From: Treponema sp. UBA1793
Lineage (GTDB): Bacteria; Spirochaetota; Spirochaetia; Treponematales; Treponemataceae
Assembly (NCBI GenBank): GCA_002314445.1
Contig: DCFX01000019.1
Span: 1 to 64,000 of the forward strand
Length of the DNA stretch: 64,000 bases
Direction of reading: 5' to 3'
The notes under the pieces are model-generated. The model made no database searches. It saw only the letters and a program-made list of their open reading frames with translations, and was not told where the DNA came from. Both the position numbers and the translations under genes were made by a program. This document shows positions 16,905-25,311 of this stretch, one piece after another (within the stretch, counting starts at the first letter, position 1; the number at the start of each line of letters is the position of its first letter).

Positions 16905-17963
16905 CTACATTTCCTTCATTTTCGGGTCAAGCGCTTCGCGCAAACCGTCAGCGAGCATATTGAAGCAAAGCATAAGCAGAGCCAGTATAAGAATAGGCGG
17001 AACTATCTGATACGAATGCGTCGTAAAGCTGTTGAACGCATCGCTTATAAGCGAACCCAGGCTGCACTGCGGAACAGGAATACCAAGTCCCACAAATGAA
17101 AGAAATGCTTCGGTAAAAATCGCAGTCGGAATGCTGAACATTGTCTGCGTAATTATCTGTCCGATTATGTTCGGAAGTATTTCACGGAATATAATGCTGA
17201 AATTTCCTGCACCAAGCGTACGCGATGCCAGAACAAATTCGCGTTCCTTCAGGTTAAGCATTTCGGCGCGTGCTATGCGGCTCATTCCGATCCATTCAGT
17301 TATCATGAGTGCGAAGATAATCGTCGCTATGCCCGGTTTTAATATAAGCATAAGCAGTGTTACGATGACAAGACGCGGTATGCCGTTTACGATTTCCGAA
17401 AAACGCTGCATAACGCTGTCCACAACACCGCCGAAATATCCTGAGATAAGACCGTAACTCAACCCTACAATCATATCTATAAGAACGGCAACTACCGCAA
17501 TATACAGCGACACGCGCGTTCCCATCCATGTACGGGTCCAGATATCGCGGCCGAGAACGTCCGAACCGAACCAGTAATACACATTCAGGTCACCGTTCGC
17601 CTTATATCCGTTAATAATTTTTGAGCCGGTTGTCGTATTCAGTTTTTCGTTTCCGTTGAATATCGGAGTATCGTCAAAACCCGGTATACGCGGCGCATAA
17701 TTCTTTTGAGGAAGATTCTGGCCCGAATAGGTATACTTCGTCATTTTCGGGCCCACGAAAGCGAAAAACATGATTATTAATATTGCCGCGAGCGAAAAGA
17801 CTGCGCTTTTATTGGAAAGAAAACGGAAACGCACTTCTTTCCAGTATCCCATGCTTGCAAAATTAGTATCGATTTTTGTCTGCTCATTGTCACCTCTGAG
17901 CTGAAAATCATCTCCGTAAAACCCGGCCGCTGCCTCATTTTCATTTTCTACAAAGTCACTCAT
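16905..17963 (-). CDS. oppC: Oligopeptide ABC transporter permease OppC
   Basis: 352 residues. A 45-residue cytoplasmic N-terminus, a first membrane segment (about 54-72), a long periplasmic loop (about 75-130), then the binding-protein-dependent transport domain with five more helices and the EAA loop (EREFVLASRTLGAGNFSIIF). The C-terminal helix is LILALLMLCFNMLADGL. It pairs with OppB; the start codon overlaps the end of oppB by eight bases. Confidence 0.92.
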   Translation of the reverse strand: MSDFVENENEAAAGFYGDDFQLRGDNEQTKIDTNFASMGYWKEVRFRFLSNKSAVFSLAAILIIMFFAFVGPKMTKYTYSGQNLPQKNYAPRIPGFDDTPIFNGNEKLNTTTGSKIINGYKANGDLNVYYWFGSDVLGRDIWTRTWMGTRVSLYIAVVAVLIDMIVGLSYGLISGYFGGVVDSVMQRFSEIVNGIPRLVIVTLLMLILKPGIATIIFALMITEWIGMSRIARAEMLNLKEREFVLASRTLGAGNFSIIFREILPNIIGQIITQTMFSIPTAIFTEAFLSFVGLGIPVPQCSLGSLISDAFNSFTTHSYQIVPPILILALLMLCFNMLADGLREALDPKMKEM

Positions 17964-18894
17964 TGACAGCCCCCGAAAGACGAATACGGGGATCTATTAC
18001 CCCGTAAAGAATATCAACTACAAGCATTATACCTATGTACATCGCACTGTAGATAAAACTCAGCGAAATAACGACATTGTAATCGTTCGATGTAATGGCC
18101 GTAACAAGCAGAGAGCCGACGCCGGGTATAGCGAATATTTTTTCAACGACAAGAGAACCTGTCATTAAATCAACAATAAGCGGTGCAAGAACGGTGATAA
18201 TCGGAATAAGCGTATTGCGCAGCGCATGGCGCCATATAAGGCGGAAGCCGTATATACCTTTGCTTTCCGCAAGCTGAATGTATTCGCTGTTAAGCGACTC
18301 AAGCATTTCCGTACGCGTAAAACGGGCTATAGATGCCAGTGTGAACATACATAACGAAATACTTGGCAGCATCGACGAATAAAATTCGCGCGAAGTCGAG
18401 TAAAGCATCGGAAACCATCTGAGTTTAAAACCGAACTGATAGCTCAGTGCAAGTGCAAAAACGTAGCTTGGAATAGATACGCCGATGACGGAAACTATTG
18501 TCGAAAGCGTATCCCAAATTGTATTGTGCCATACGGCTGCAATTATACCAAGCATAAGACCTATAAGGGCGCCGATAAAAACCGCCTGAAAACCGATTTT
18601 TATGCTCACAGGAAGACGCTGCGCGATAAGCTGGGAAATAGGAGTGTTCTTGCTGATGTTGTAACTAACGCCGAAATCGCCGCGGAACATGTTTGCAACA
18701 TATTTAAAAAACTGTATGTAAATGGGTTTATCAAGCCCGTATTTTGCATAAAGGACTGCACGCTGATCATCCGAAAGTTTTTCGTCGTTAAACGGAGATC
18801 CAGGCATAAGCTGCAGAAGAATAAAAAGTACAAGCGTTATTGCAAGAAGCGTAAATAAGGATATAAGAATTCTTTTCAGTATATATTTTTTCAA
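17956..18894 (-). CDS. oppB: Oligopeptide ABC transporter permease OppB
   Basis: 312 residues, typical for OppB/DppB. N-terminal helix KRILISLFTLLAITLVLFIL, conserved GDFGVSYNISKNTPISQLI motif, EAA loop (NSEYIQLAESKGIYGFRLIW) and a C-terminal helix (MYIGIMLVVDILYGVIDPRI). Follows oppA after a 75-base gap that holds two hairpins, which could lower expression relative to the binding protein. Confidence 0.92.
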   Translation of the reverse strand: MKKYILKRILISLFTLLAITLVLFILLQLMPGSPFNDEKLSDDQRAVLYAKYGLDKPIYIQFFKYVANMFRGDFGVSYNISKNTPISQLIAQRLPVSIKIGFQAVFIGALIGLMLGIIAAVWHNTIWDTLSTIVSVIGVSIPSYVFALALSYQFGFKLRWFPMLYSTSREFYSSMLPSISLCMFTLASIARFTRTEMLESLNSEYIQLAESKGIYGFRLIWRHALRNTLIPIITVLAPLIVDLMTGSLVVEKIFAIPGVGSLLVTAITSNDYNVVISLSFIYSAMYIGIMLVVDILYGVIDPRIRLSGAVNE

Positions 18895-18917
18895 GATTGT
18901 AATCCGAAAATTAAGTT

Positions 18918-18945
18918 ACAGGAACGGTAAAAATACCGTTCCTGT
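18918..18945 (-). other. Stem-loop between oppA and oppB (12 bp, A/U loop)
   Basis: Arms of 12 bp (ACAGGAACGGTA and its complement) around a four-base loop. No U-run follows on the minus strand, so it is more likely an RNA-stabilising or processing hairpin than a full terminator. Such elements commonly raise the level of the upstream binding-protein message over the permease message. Confidence 0.6.
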
Positions 18946-18947
18946 TA

Positions 18948-18980
18948 TTAAACAATAAAAGCTTTGTTTTTATTGTTTAA
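18948..18980 (-). repeat. Perfect 13-bp inverted repeat spanning the oppA stop codon
   Basis: TTAAACAATAAAA and its exact complement separated by seven bases. On the oppA transcript it includes the last codons and the UAA. It sits two bases from the G/C-containing stem-loop at 18918-18945. Confidence 0.6.
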
Positions 18981-20607
18981 CTGTATCCTTGAAGACGCGG
19001 TTAAGAGCAACCGGATGGAATTCAATTCCGGTAACATTTGATTTGATAAGTGTTGCATTAGCCTGCTGATACAGAGGGTAGATAACGGCATCGTCCATCA
19101 TAATTTTTTCCGCCTGCTTCATGGCAGTCCAGCGTTCTTCCGGTTTCTGACTGAATTCGCCGGTGGTACATTTTGCAAGAAGGTCGTCGTATTCTTTATT
19201 CGACCACAAACCGTAGTTGTTCGGATTATCAGTCACCCACATGCCGAGATATGTCATAGGATCCGCATAGTCCGGGCCCCAGCGCGTAAGTCCGATCTGG
19301 AACGTACCGTCCTGCATGTCCTGAATACGCTGTTTTTTAGGCTCAACGCGGAGATTGATTGTCAGTCCCGGCAGCGTGCTCTCCAATTCTTCCTTTACGA
19401 CTGCCGCAACGTTCTGCTGGATTGTCGTATCGTCAAGAATCATTTCATACGTAAACGAATTTTTCTTCAGTTCCGCTTTTGCCTTGTTATAGTAGTCGAG
19501 GGCTTTTGCTTTATCGAATGCGCATACACCGCTGAACTCTGTCTGGTTCGGGGTAAAATCCTCCCCTTTTGTATTATAGGCAAGTTCATTCGGTACTGAT
19601 GAGAACGAAGCCGTAGAACCGTCTCTTACGACATCCTTTACAATAGTTTCACGGTCAAGCGCATATGTCATTGCCATACGCAGATTAAGATTTGCAAGTT
19701 CGGAATTCTTCTGAATCATCGGAACGATATACCACAGATAGCCTGCTCCGACACTCTTGTATTCCGGATCATCCTTTATCTGGTCAACCTGATCGCCTGC
19801 AAGGTGAATCGTATCAAGGTCGCCGTTCTTGTAGCTGAGCAGTGCCTGCTGACTGTCTTTTATAACCTGATAGTTGAGTCCTGAAAGTTTTACACGGGAG
19901 GCATCATAGTACTTTTCATTCTTAACAAGCTTAAAGCTGACCGCCGCCGGCTGATAGTCCGTAATAATAAATGCACCGTTGCTGAGAACGGTATCCGGAC
20001 CGGTCGCAAAAGAATCACCGCATTTTTCAAAGAAAGCTTTATTAACCGGATAGAATGTCGGGAAATAGAGAATCTGGTCAAAGTACGAAACGGGTACTTC
20101 AAGCTGAACCTGCAGTGTTTTTGAATCCACCGCTTTTACACCGAGCTGATCAACGCCCATCTTTCCGGCTATGATTGCAGCTGCATTTTTTACCTGACCG
20201 ATATCGCTCAGCATGTATGCATATTCCGATGCAGTCTTCGGATCAACAGCGCGCTGCCAGCCGAACACAAAGTCACCGGCAGTGACAGGCTCTCCGTTTG
20301 ACCAGTTTGCATCGTCGCGGATTTTAAATGTATAGGTAAGACCGTCTGACGAAACTGATTCACCGGAACAAAGCGCATCGGTAACGGAACCGTCGGCTCT
20401 CATTTGCTTAAGGCCGTCAGTAAAATCAGCGATTACTTCCATAGAAGTACCGTCTTGAGCTACCTGCGGATCAAGACTTTCCACTTCAACTTCAATCATA
20501 ACGTTAAGCGGCTTGCCGCCTGCAGTCTTTGTGTCTGTTTTTTTACCACATCCGGTCATACACAAAACGAATGCAGATGCTAGTGCTATAATAACAGTCT
20601 TTTTCAT
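18970..20607 (-). CDS. oppA: Oligopeptide-binding lipoprotein OppA
   Basis: 545 residues. Lipoprotein signal with Cys at about 20 (VLCMTGCGKK). Family 5 extracellular solute-binding features: SLDPQVAQDGTSMEV near the N-terminus, TYTFKIRDDANWSNGEPVTA, DFVFGWQRAVDP, LRMAMTYALDRETIV and RWGPDYADPMTYLGMW. It captures peptides in the periplasm for OppBCDF. First gene of the operon; SD GGAGG (20616-20620) lies five bases after a terminator-like hairpin in the leader. Confidence 0.94.
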   Translation of the reverse strand: MKKTVIIALASAFVLCMTGCGKKTDTKTAGGKPLNVMIEVEVESLDPQVAQDGTSMEVIADFTDGLKQMRADGSVTDALCSGESVSSDGLTYTFKIRDDANWSNGEPVTAGDFVFGWQRAVDPKTASEYAYMLSDIGQVKNAAAIIAGKMGVDQLGVKAVDSKTLQVQLEVPVSYFDQILYFPTFYPVNKAFFEKCGDSFATGPDTVLSNGAFIITDYQPAAVSFKLVKNEKYYDASRVKLSGLNYQVIKDSQQALLSYKNGDLDTIHLAGDQVDQIKDDPEYKSVGAGYLWYIVPMIQKNSELANLNLRMAMTYALDRETIVKDVVRDGSTASFSSVPNELAYNTKGEDFTPNQTEFSGVCAFDKAKALDYYNKAKAELKKNSFTYEMILDDTTIQQNVAAVVKEELESTLPGLTINLRVEPKKQRIQDMQDGTFQIGLTRWGPDYADPMTYLGMWVTDNPNNYGLWSNKEYDDLLAKCTTGEFSQKPEERWTAMKQAEKIMMDDAVIYPLYQQANATLIKSNVTGIEFHPVALNRVFKDTVKQ

Positions 20608-20625
20608 TTCTAAAACCTCCAGGAC

Positions 20626-20657
20626 AAAAAAAAGTCGACAGGGTTTTACCTGCCGAC
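20626..20657 (-). terminator. Intrinsic-terminator-like hairpin directly before the oppA ribosome-binding site
   Basis: On the minus strand GTCGGCAGG, a six-base loop, CCTGTCGAC (9 bp with one G-U), then eight T. The run of T ends five bases before the SD of oppA. It can end the truB operon transcript, but it also lies between the putative oppA promoter and oppA, so it may act as an attenuator. Confidence 0.7.
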
Positions 20658-20675
20658 TACCTTGTTGTATACAAT

Positions 20676-20704
20676 ATAATAATTTAATCAGACATAAATG
20701 TAAA
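20676..20704 (-). promoter_or_regulatory. oppA: Putative oppA promoter, upstream of the leader hairpin
   Basis: Minus strand TTTACA (20699-20704), a 17-base spacer, TATTAT (20676-20681). Start predicted near 20669, about 12 bases before the hairpin. The region is A/T-rich, so a chance match is possible; no promoter can fit between the hairpin and oppA. Confidence 0.5.
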
Positions 20705-20724
20705 GAGGCTTCAGCAAAATAATT

Positions 20725-21807
20725 TCATGTGTTATTTCCCGGTATTACAAATAAATATGTGAATCTTCCGTCAGGCTGCCGCAGTATCATGCCCGCAAAA
20801 CGGCCGTTTTGGGAGAATACGGCAGTCTGCTTCTCCCCTGTAATTATCCGTTCCGTGAAAAAATCGTCCCCCGGAATCTTTCCGTTGGAAAAATCTTTTT
20901 CCTTTCCTTTTACAAGATGCAGGACACCAAAACCACACTCGTCTGCAAGGCTCTCTGCCATATAAAGCAGTTTTCTGCGTACGTCATGCTGCAGTGCAAG
21001 TTCTGTTCCGCCGGGAACATACTTTACATGATGCTCTGTACTTTTTCCGGATTCACCCGCAGCATGAAGTTTTTCTGCCGCAATCGTTTCATACACAGAT
21101 GCGATTGTAAACGGTTCAAGAAGTTCCGCTCCGGCGGCATTTTCCAGTTTAAAGCTTCCGACAGAAAGACGCCTGAGGCCGGCAAGATGCGCTGCACTAC
21201 CGCAGTCTTCTCCAATATCGCGCGCAAGGCTCCTGATATAAGTCCCCTTTGATACGGTGAACTGTACGCGCACGGCCTCCACTTTTTCACCGGCAGAAAG
21301 TTTAAATTCTTCAGCTGCTGCATGAAAAACGGTAACCGGACGCGCAGGAATTTCAGCCTGTCTGCCGCTCCGCGCAATGTCGCTTGCGCGTTCTCCGTTC
21401 AGATGAAGTGCAGAAAAAAGCGGCGGCACCTGCATAATCGTCCCTGTATATTTTGCAATTGACGAAAATACGGAATCCTTATCCGGCAGAGGAGCTGTTT
21501 TCACCGTCCTGCCCGTCCATTCCAGCGTATCAGTCTCCGTCCCAAACTCAATCACTGCGTCGTACACCTTGTCAAATTCCGTTATGCGCGACGCAAGTCG
21601 TGTAAGAGGTCCGGCACAAACAACAAGCAGTCCCGATGCAAAGCTGTCAAGTGTACCGGTATGTCCGACTTTAGAAGTATTTAATGCGTGTTTTATTGTA
21701 AACAGAGAGGAAAAACTTGTCGAACCGGGCCGTTTTGCAAAAAGAACAATCCCTCCCTGTGAAATTCCGCAGGGAGGGATGCTGTTGTTATATTCTGTAT
21801 CCGGCAT
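20725..21807 (-). CDS. truB: tRNA pseudouridine-55 synthase TruB
   Basis: 360 residues from the ATG at 21807, one base after the rbfA stop; longer in-frame starts would run back into rbfA. Motif I (GGIVLFAKRPG) and the catalytic motif GHTGTLDSFASGLLVV with the nucleophile Asp; YTGTIMQVPPLFSALHLNGERA and YIRSLARDIG are TruB landmarks. It makes pseudouridine 55 in the T-loop of tRNAs. A tail of about 110 residues follows the catalytic core; it may be a PUA-like domain. Last gene of rimP-nusA-infB-rbfA-truB. Confidence 0.93.
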   Translation of the reverse strand: MPDTEYNNSIPPCGISQGGIVLFAKRPGSTSFSSLFTIKHALNTSKVGHTGTLDSFASGLLVVCAGPLTRLASRITEFDKVYDAVIEFGTETDTLEWTGRTVKTAPLPDKDSVFSSIAKYTGTIMQVPPLFSALHLNGERASDIARSGRQAEIPARPVTVFHAAAEEFKLSAGEKVEAVRVQFTVSKGTYIRSLARDIGEDCGSAAHLAGLRRLSVGSFKLENAAGAELLEPFTIASVYETIAAEKLHAAGESGKSTEHHVKYVPGGTELALQHDVRRKLLYMAESLADECGFGVLHLVKGKEKDFSNGKIPGDDFFTERIITGEKQTAVFSQNGRFAGMILRQPDGRFTYLFVIPGNNT

Positions 21808-21808
21808 A

Positions 21809-22204
21809 TTATTCTGCCGTATCATCCGGCTTTTTTTCCGGTTCAGCAGACTTCTGTTCCTTTTCGAGTGCATTAAGTTTCTGCACCATCTCAAATCCTT
21901 CCTTCATGCCTGTATCGACATAAAACATAAGATGCGGAAACTGGCGTATGCTCATTTTTTTTGCAATTGCCGTCTGGATAAAGCCGGCGGCACTATTCAA
22001 ACCTTCAACTCCCTTCAGCTGCTGTGCATCTGCAAGAAAGCTTGACACATACACTTTAGCATACCGGAGGTCGTGTGAAACCTCTACCCGGTTTATCGTA
22101 AGAAACGTCGAAACCCGCGGATCCTTTACTTCACCGCGGATAATCAGCTGCGAAATTTCATCCCGGAGCTGATCGTTCAGACGCGGTATACGGTATTGTC
22201 CCAT
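21809..22204 (-). CDS. rbfA: 30S ribosome-binding factor RbfA
   Basis: 131 residues, slightly longer than usual because of a charged C-terminal tail rich in Glu and Lys. KH-type fold with the family N-terminus (RIPRLNDQLRDEISQLI) and DPRVSTFLTINRVEVSHDLR. Assists maturation of the 16S rRNA 5' end. Sits 21 bases after infB in the classical operon order. Confidence 0.93.
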   Translation of the reverse strand: MGQYRIPRLNDQLRDEISQLIIRGEVKDPRVSTFLTINRVEVSHDLRYAKVYVSSFLADAQQLKGVEGLNSAAGFIQTAIAKKMSIRQFPHLMFYVDTGMKEGFEMVQKLNALEKEQKSAEPEKKPDDTAE

Positions 22205-22225
22205 TACCTGTTATCTCCTGCAGCT

Positions 22226-25200
22226 TTATTCAAGCTGTGTTTTCTTTTCTTTATCTGCAGCTTTTTTTGCTTTACCTGCAGCCTTTTCCGCTTCACGTTC
22301 CTGCAGTGCTTTTACAGCCTCTGCCGCTGCTTCAGCTTTTGCTTTTTCTGCAAGTTCAGCAGCCTTTTTATCGTTTTCGGCTTTTTCGTCAACAAGTTCG
22401 TCACCAAGCTTGCGGGCTACTTTCACATATTCAAAAGCCTCAAGTGTATCGCCGACCAGAATATCCTGCCAGTTTTCAAGGCCTATACCGCATTCATATC
22501 CTGTTGTAACTTCCTTCGTATCGTCTTTGAAACGTTTGAGAGAAACGACTTTTCCCGTAAACTTTACAATTCCGTCGCGGATAAGGTTGACACTGCTCGT
22601 CTTTCTGATTACGCCGTCAGTAACATAACATCCTGCAATAACACCGGATTTCGGTACTTTGAACGTATTGCGTACTTCAACCGTGCCGGTAACCTGTTCC
22701 TTTGTATCGGGAGCAAGCATGCCTTCCATAGCTGCTTCAACTTCTTCAACGGCCTTATAGATGATATTGTACTTGCGGATATCAACGCGTTCTTTGTCTG
22801 CAAGCGCTTTAGCCTTCGGTGTCGGTCTGACATTAAAGCCGATGATGATTGCATTGCTGTCAGCAGATGCAAGGACAACATCGCTTTCGTTGATTGCGCC
22901 AGCCGAAGAATGGATAACCACAAGCCGTATGTCTTTCGTGGAAAGTTTCTCAAGCGCAGTTTTCAACGCCTCTGCAGAACCCTGCAAATCTGCTTTGATA
23001 ATGACCTTGAACTCTTTCACGTTGTTTGCATCAATTGTCTGATACAGGTTTTCGAGCGTTACTTTCTTGACGGCCTTTGCATCCTCGAACCGCTTCAGTT
23101 CCTGACGTTTTGCAGAAACTTCGCGCGCATCTCTTTCATTTTCAGTTACCTGGAACGGATCACCGGCATTCGGCATTTCTTCCATACCGAGTACTTCCAC
23201 CGGCGTAGAAGGAGTTGCCTCCTGAATACGCTGTCCGAGATCATTAAACAAAGCGCGGACACGTCCGGAATAAATGCCGGCAACAAACGGATCACCCTGG
23301 TGAATCGTTCCGCGCTGTATAAGGACAGACGAAACAATACCGCGTCCCTGGTCAACGCGCGATTCAAGAATTTTTCCTTCCGCACGGCAGTCATAGTCTG
23401 CTTTCAGCTCGAGCATTTCGGACTGAAGCAGTATCGCATCCAGCAGATCATCTATGCCGATTCCCTTTAGTGCGCTTATATTCACGTACTGTGTATCGCC
23501 GCCCCAGTCTTCCGGCGCAAGTCCCTGTTCTGAAAGCTGCGTACGGACAAGATCAGGATTTGCATCAGGTTTATCAATCTTATTAACCGCTACAATAATC
23601 GGAACTTTCGCGTCTTTTGCATGATGTAATGCCTCAAGTGTCTGCGGCATAACGCCGTCGTCTGCAGCAACAACAAGTACAACTATATCCGTTACCTGTG
23701 CGCCGCGGGCGCGCATCATGGTAAATGCTTCATGACCCGGGGTATCAAGGAACGTAATCTTTCCTTTCGGAGTTGAGACTGAATATGCGCCGATATGCTG
23801 GGTAATACCGCCGAACTCGCCTTCCACGACGTGTGTCTTGCGGATTGCATCGAGAGTCTTTGTCTTACCGTGATCGACATGTCCCATCACCGTAACAATC
23901 GGCGGACGTGAACGTACTGTCGCATCGTTGTCTTTGTCGCTTTCTATGACAGTTTCGTCATACAGGCTCACGAGATGTACTTCACAGCCGTATTCGGATG
24001 CCAGCAGAGTCGCCGTATCCGCGTCGACAGACTGGTTAATCGTAACCATCATGCCCATAGACATAAGCTTCTGTATGATATCAGACGCCTTAAGATTCAT
24101 TTTCTTTGCAAGGTCAGAGACGGAAATTGATTCCATTATATCGATTGACTTAGGAACGACATTTGCCGGTGTCTCAATCTTTTTCCGCTGTTCAAAGAAC
24201 TTATCCTCATTAAAGCGGTCTTCTTTTCGTGTATATATCTGCTTTTTTCCCTTAAAGGATTTCTTAGCAGGAGTCTTTCCCTGTTCCGGAACAGGAGCTG
24301 CTGTGGGACTGCGGAAACCGCCTGTGCGCGGACCGCCCTGGAATCCCGGCCTGCCGCCCTGATATCCGCCGGGTCTGGTATTGTTGCCGCCCTGATATCC
24401 CGGCCTGCCGCCCTGGTATCCGCCGGGCCTGGTATTGTTGCCGCCCTGATATCCCGGCCTGCCGCCCTGGTATCCGCCGGGCCTGGTATTGTTGCCCTGA
24501 TATCCCGGTCTGCTGCCCTGATATCCGCCGCCCTGGCCCTGATATCCGTTATTCTGTCCCTGATACCCGCCGCCCTGGCCCTGGTATCCGTTATTCTGTC
24601 CCTGATACCCGCCGCCCTGGCCCTGGTATCCGCTATTCTGTCCCTGATATCCGCCGCCCTGACCCTGATTTCCGCGTTCACGGTTCTGATATCCTGCCCG
24701 CGCCTGAGCACCGGTAAAACCGGTACTGTCGCGGTATGGTCTGTTCTGGTTATAACCGCCGGGACTGCGCTGTCCCTGGCCTTGATTTTGTCCCTGGCCC
24801 TGCCCCTGATTTTGTCCTGAGTAGCCGTTCCTGTATCCGCCGCTTCTGCCGTGATCGGAAAGATTTCCCGCTTTGACGTTAGGACGGGTCGAATTGAAAT
24901 CAAACGACTTTCTGTGAGTATCAGCCGGCCGCACCGCAGATGACGGAGCCGCAGGTGTATCCTGTTTTACCGCAGAGTCGGACGGAACTTTGTTCTGTAC
25001 AGGTTTTACGGGTTCCGCTGCTGCAGGTTCCGTTTTTTTGCTTTCCACTACTGCTTCAACCTTCTTTTCGACTGCAGGAACAGTTGTTTCATTCTTTTTC
25101 TGTACACCAGCGGATGAATCTTCGGCGTGAGCAACAACATGCACTGATTCGTGCTTTGCACTTTCAGGAGCAGGTCTCGGAGTGCGTTTTACAATAATAA

Positions 25201-25303
25201 CACGCTTCTTTTCCGGTGATGCAGCGGTATTTCCATTTTCAGGAGCTGACTGCTTCTTGTGATGAACTACAAATTCGGGCTTTTTCACTGATTCATCCGC
25301 CAT
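22226..25303 (-). CDS. infB: Translation initiation factor IF-2 with a long repetitive Gly/Gln/Tyr N-terminal region
   Basis: 1025 residues. Residues 1-350 are disordered: Ala/Glu/Lys/Pro-rich, then a Gly-Tyr-Gln tandem repeat tract (about 212-325). IF2_N about 392-440 ([18 protein letters not shown]). G domain: G1 GHVDHGKT, G2 [11 protein letters not shown]3 DTPGH, G4 VNKID, followed by domains II, III and the fMet-tRNA-binding C2 domain ([14 protein letters not shown]). A Lys/Ala/Glu-rich tail ends the protein. It recruits initiator tRNA to the 30S subunit. It starts eight bases after nusA. Confidence 0.95.
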   Translation of the reverse strand: MADESVKKPEFVVHHKKQSAPENGNTAASPEKKRVIIVKRTPRPAPESAKHESVHVVAHAEDSSAGVQKKNETTVPAVEKKVEAVVESKKTEPAAAEPVKPVQNKVPSDSAVKQDTPAAPSSAVRPADTHRKSFDFNSTRPNVKAGNLSDHGRSGGYRNGYSGQNQGQGQGQNQGQGQRSPGGYNQNRPYRDSTGFTGAQARAGYQNRERGNQGQGGGYQGQNSGYQGQGGGYQGQNNGYQGQGGGYQGQNNGYQGQGGGYQGSRPGYQGNNTRPGGYQGGRPGYQGGNNTRPGGYQGGRPGYQGGNNTRPGGYQGGRPGFQGGPRTGGFRSPTAAPVPEQGKTPAKKSFKGKKQIYTRKEDRFNEDKFFEQRKKIETPANVVPKSIDIMESISVSDLAKKMNLKASDIIQKLMSMGMMVTINQSVDADTATLLASEYGCEVHLVSLYDETVIESDKDNDATVRSRPPIVTVMGHVDHGKTKTLDAIRKTHVVEGEFGGITQHIGAYSVSTPKGKITFLDTPGHEAFTMMRARGAQVTDIVVLVVAADDGVMPQTLEALHHAKDAKVPIIVAVNKIDKPDANPDLVRTQLSEQGLAPEDWGGDTQYVNISALKGIGIDDLLDAILLQSEMLELKADYDCRAEGKILESRVDQGRGIVSSVLIQRGTIHQGDPFVAGIYSGRVRALFNDLGQRIQEATPSTPVEVLGMEEMPNAGDPFQVTENERDAREVSAKRQELKRFEDAKAVKKVTLENLYQTIDANNVKEFKVIIKADLQGSAEALKTALEKLSTKDIRLVVIHSSAGAINESDVVLASADSNAIIIGFNVRPTPKAKALADKERVDIRKYNIIYKAVEEVEAAMEGMLAPDTKEQVTGTVEVRNTFKVPKSGVIAGCYVTDGVIRKTSSVNLIRDGIVKFTGKVVSLKRFKDDTKEVTTGYECGIGLENWQDILVGDTLEAFEYVKVARKLGDELVDEKAENDKKAAELAEKAKAEAAAEAVKALQEREAEKAAGKAKKAADKEKKTQLE
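24329..24670 (-). repeat. infB: In-frame tandem repeats in infB
   Basis: Two repeat families in tandem: about four 39-base units coding for variants of [13 protein letters not shown], then three units of 54-60 bases coding for [18 protein letters not shown]. The repeats are near-identical at DNA level and so likely to change in copy number by slippage or recombination. Confidence 0.85.
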
Positions 25304-25311
25304 ATACTATT

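Noticed and set aside
20626..20657. Riboswitch in the oppA leader
   Set aside because: Only about 12 bases precede the hairpin, too few for an aptamer.
22196..23470. 424-codon plus-strand frame opposite infB
   Set aside because: It is antisense to the conserved G domain and C-terminal domains of IF-2, with Phe/Cys-rich composition typical of a shadow frame.
24329..24670. CRISPR-like spaced repeats
   Set aside because: The repeats are in frame within infB, code for Gly-Gln-Tyr units and have no unique spacers.
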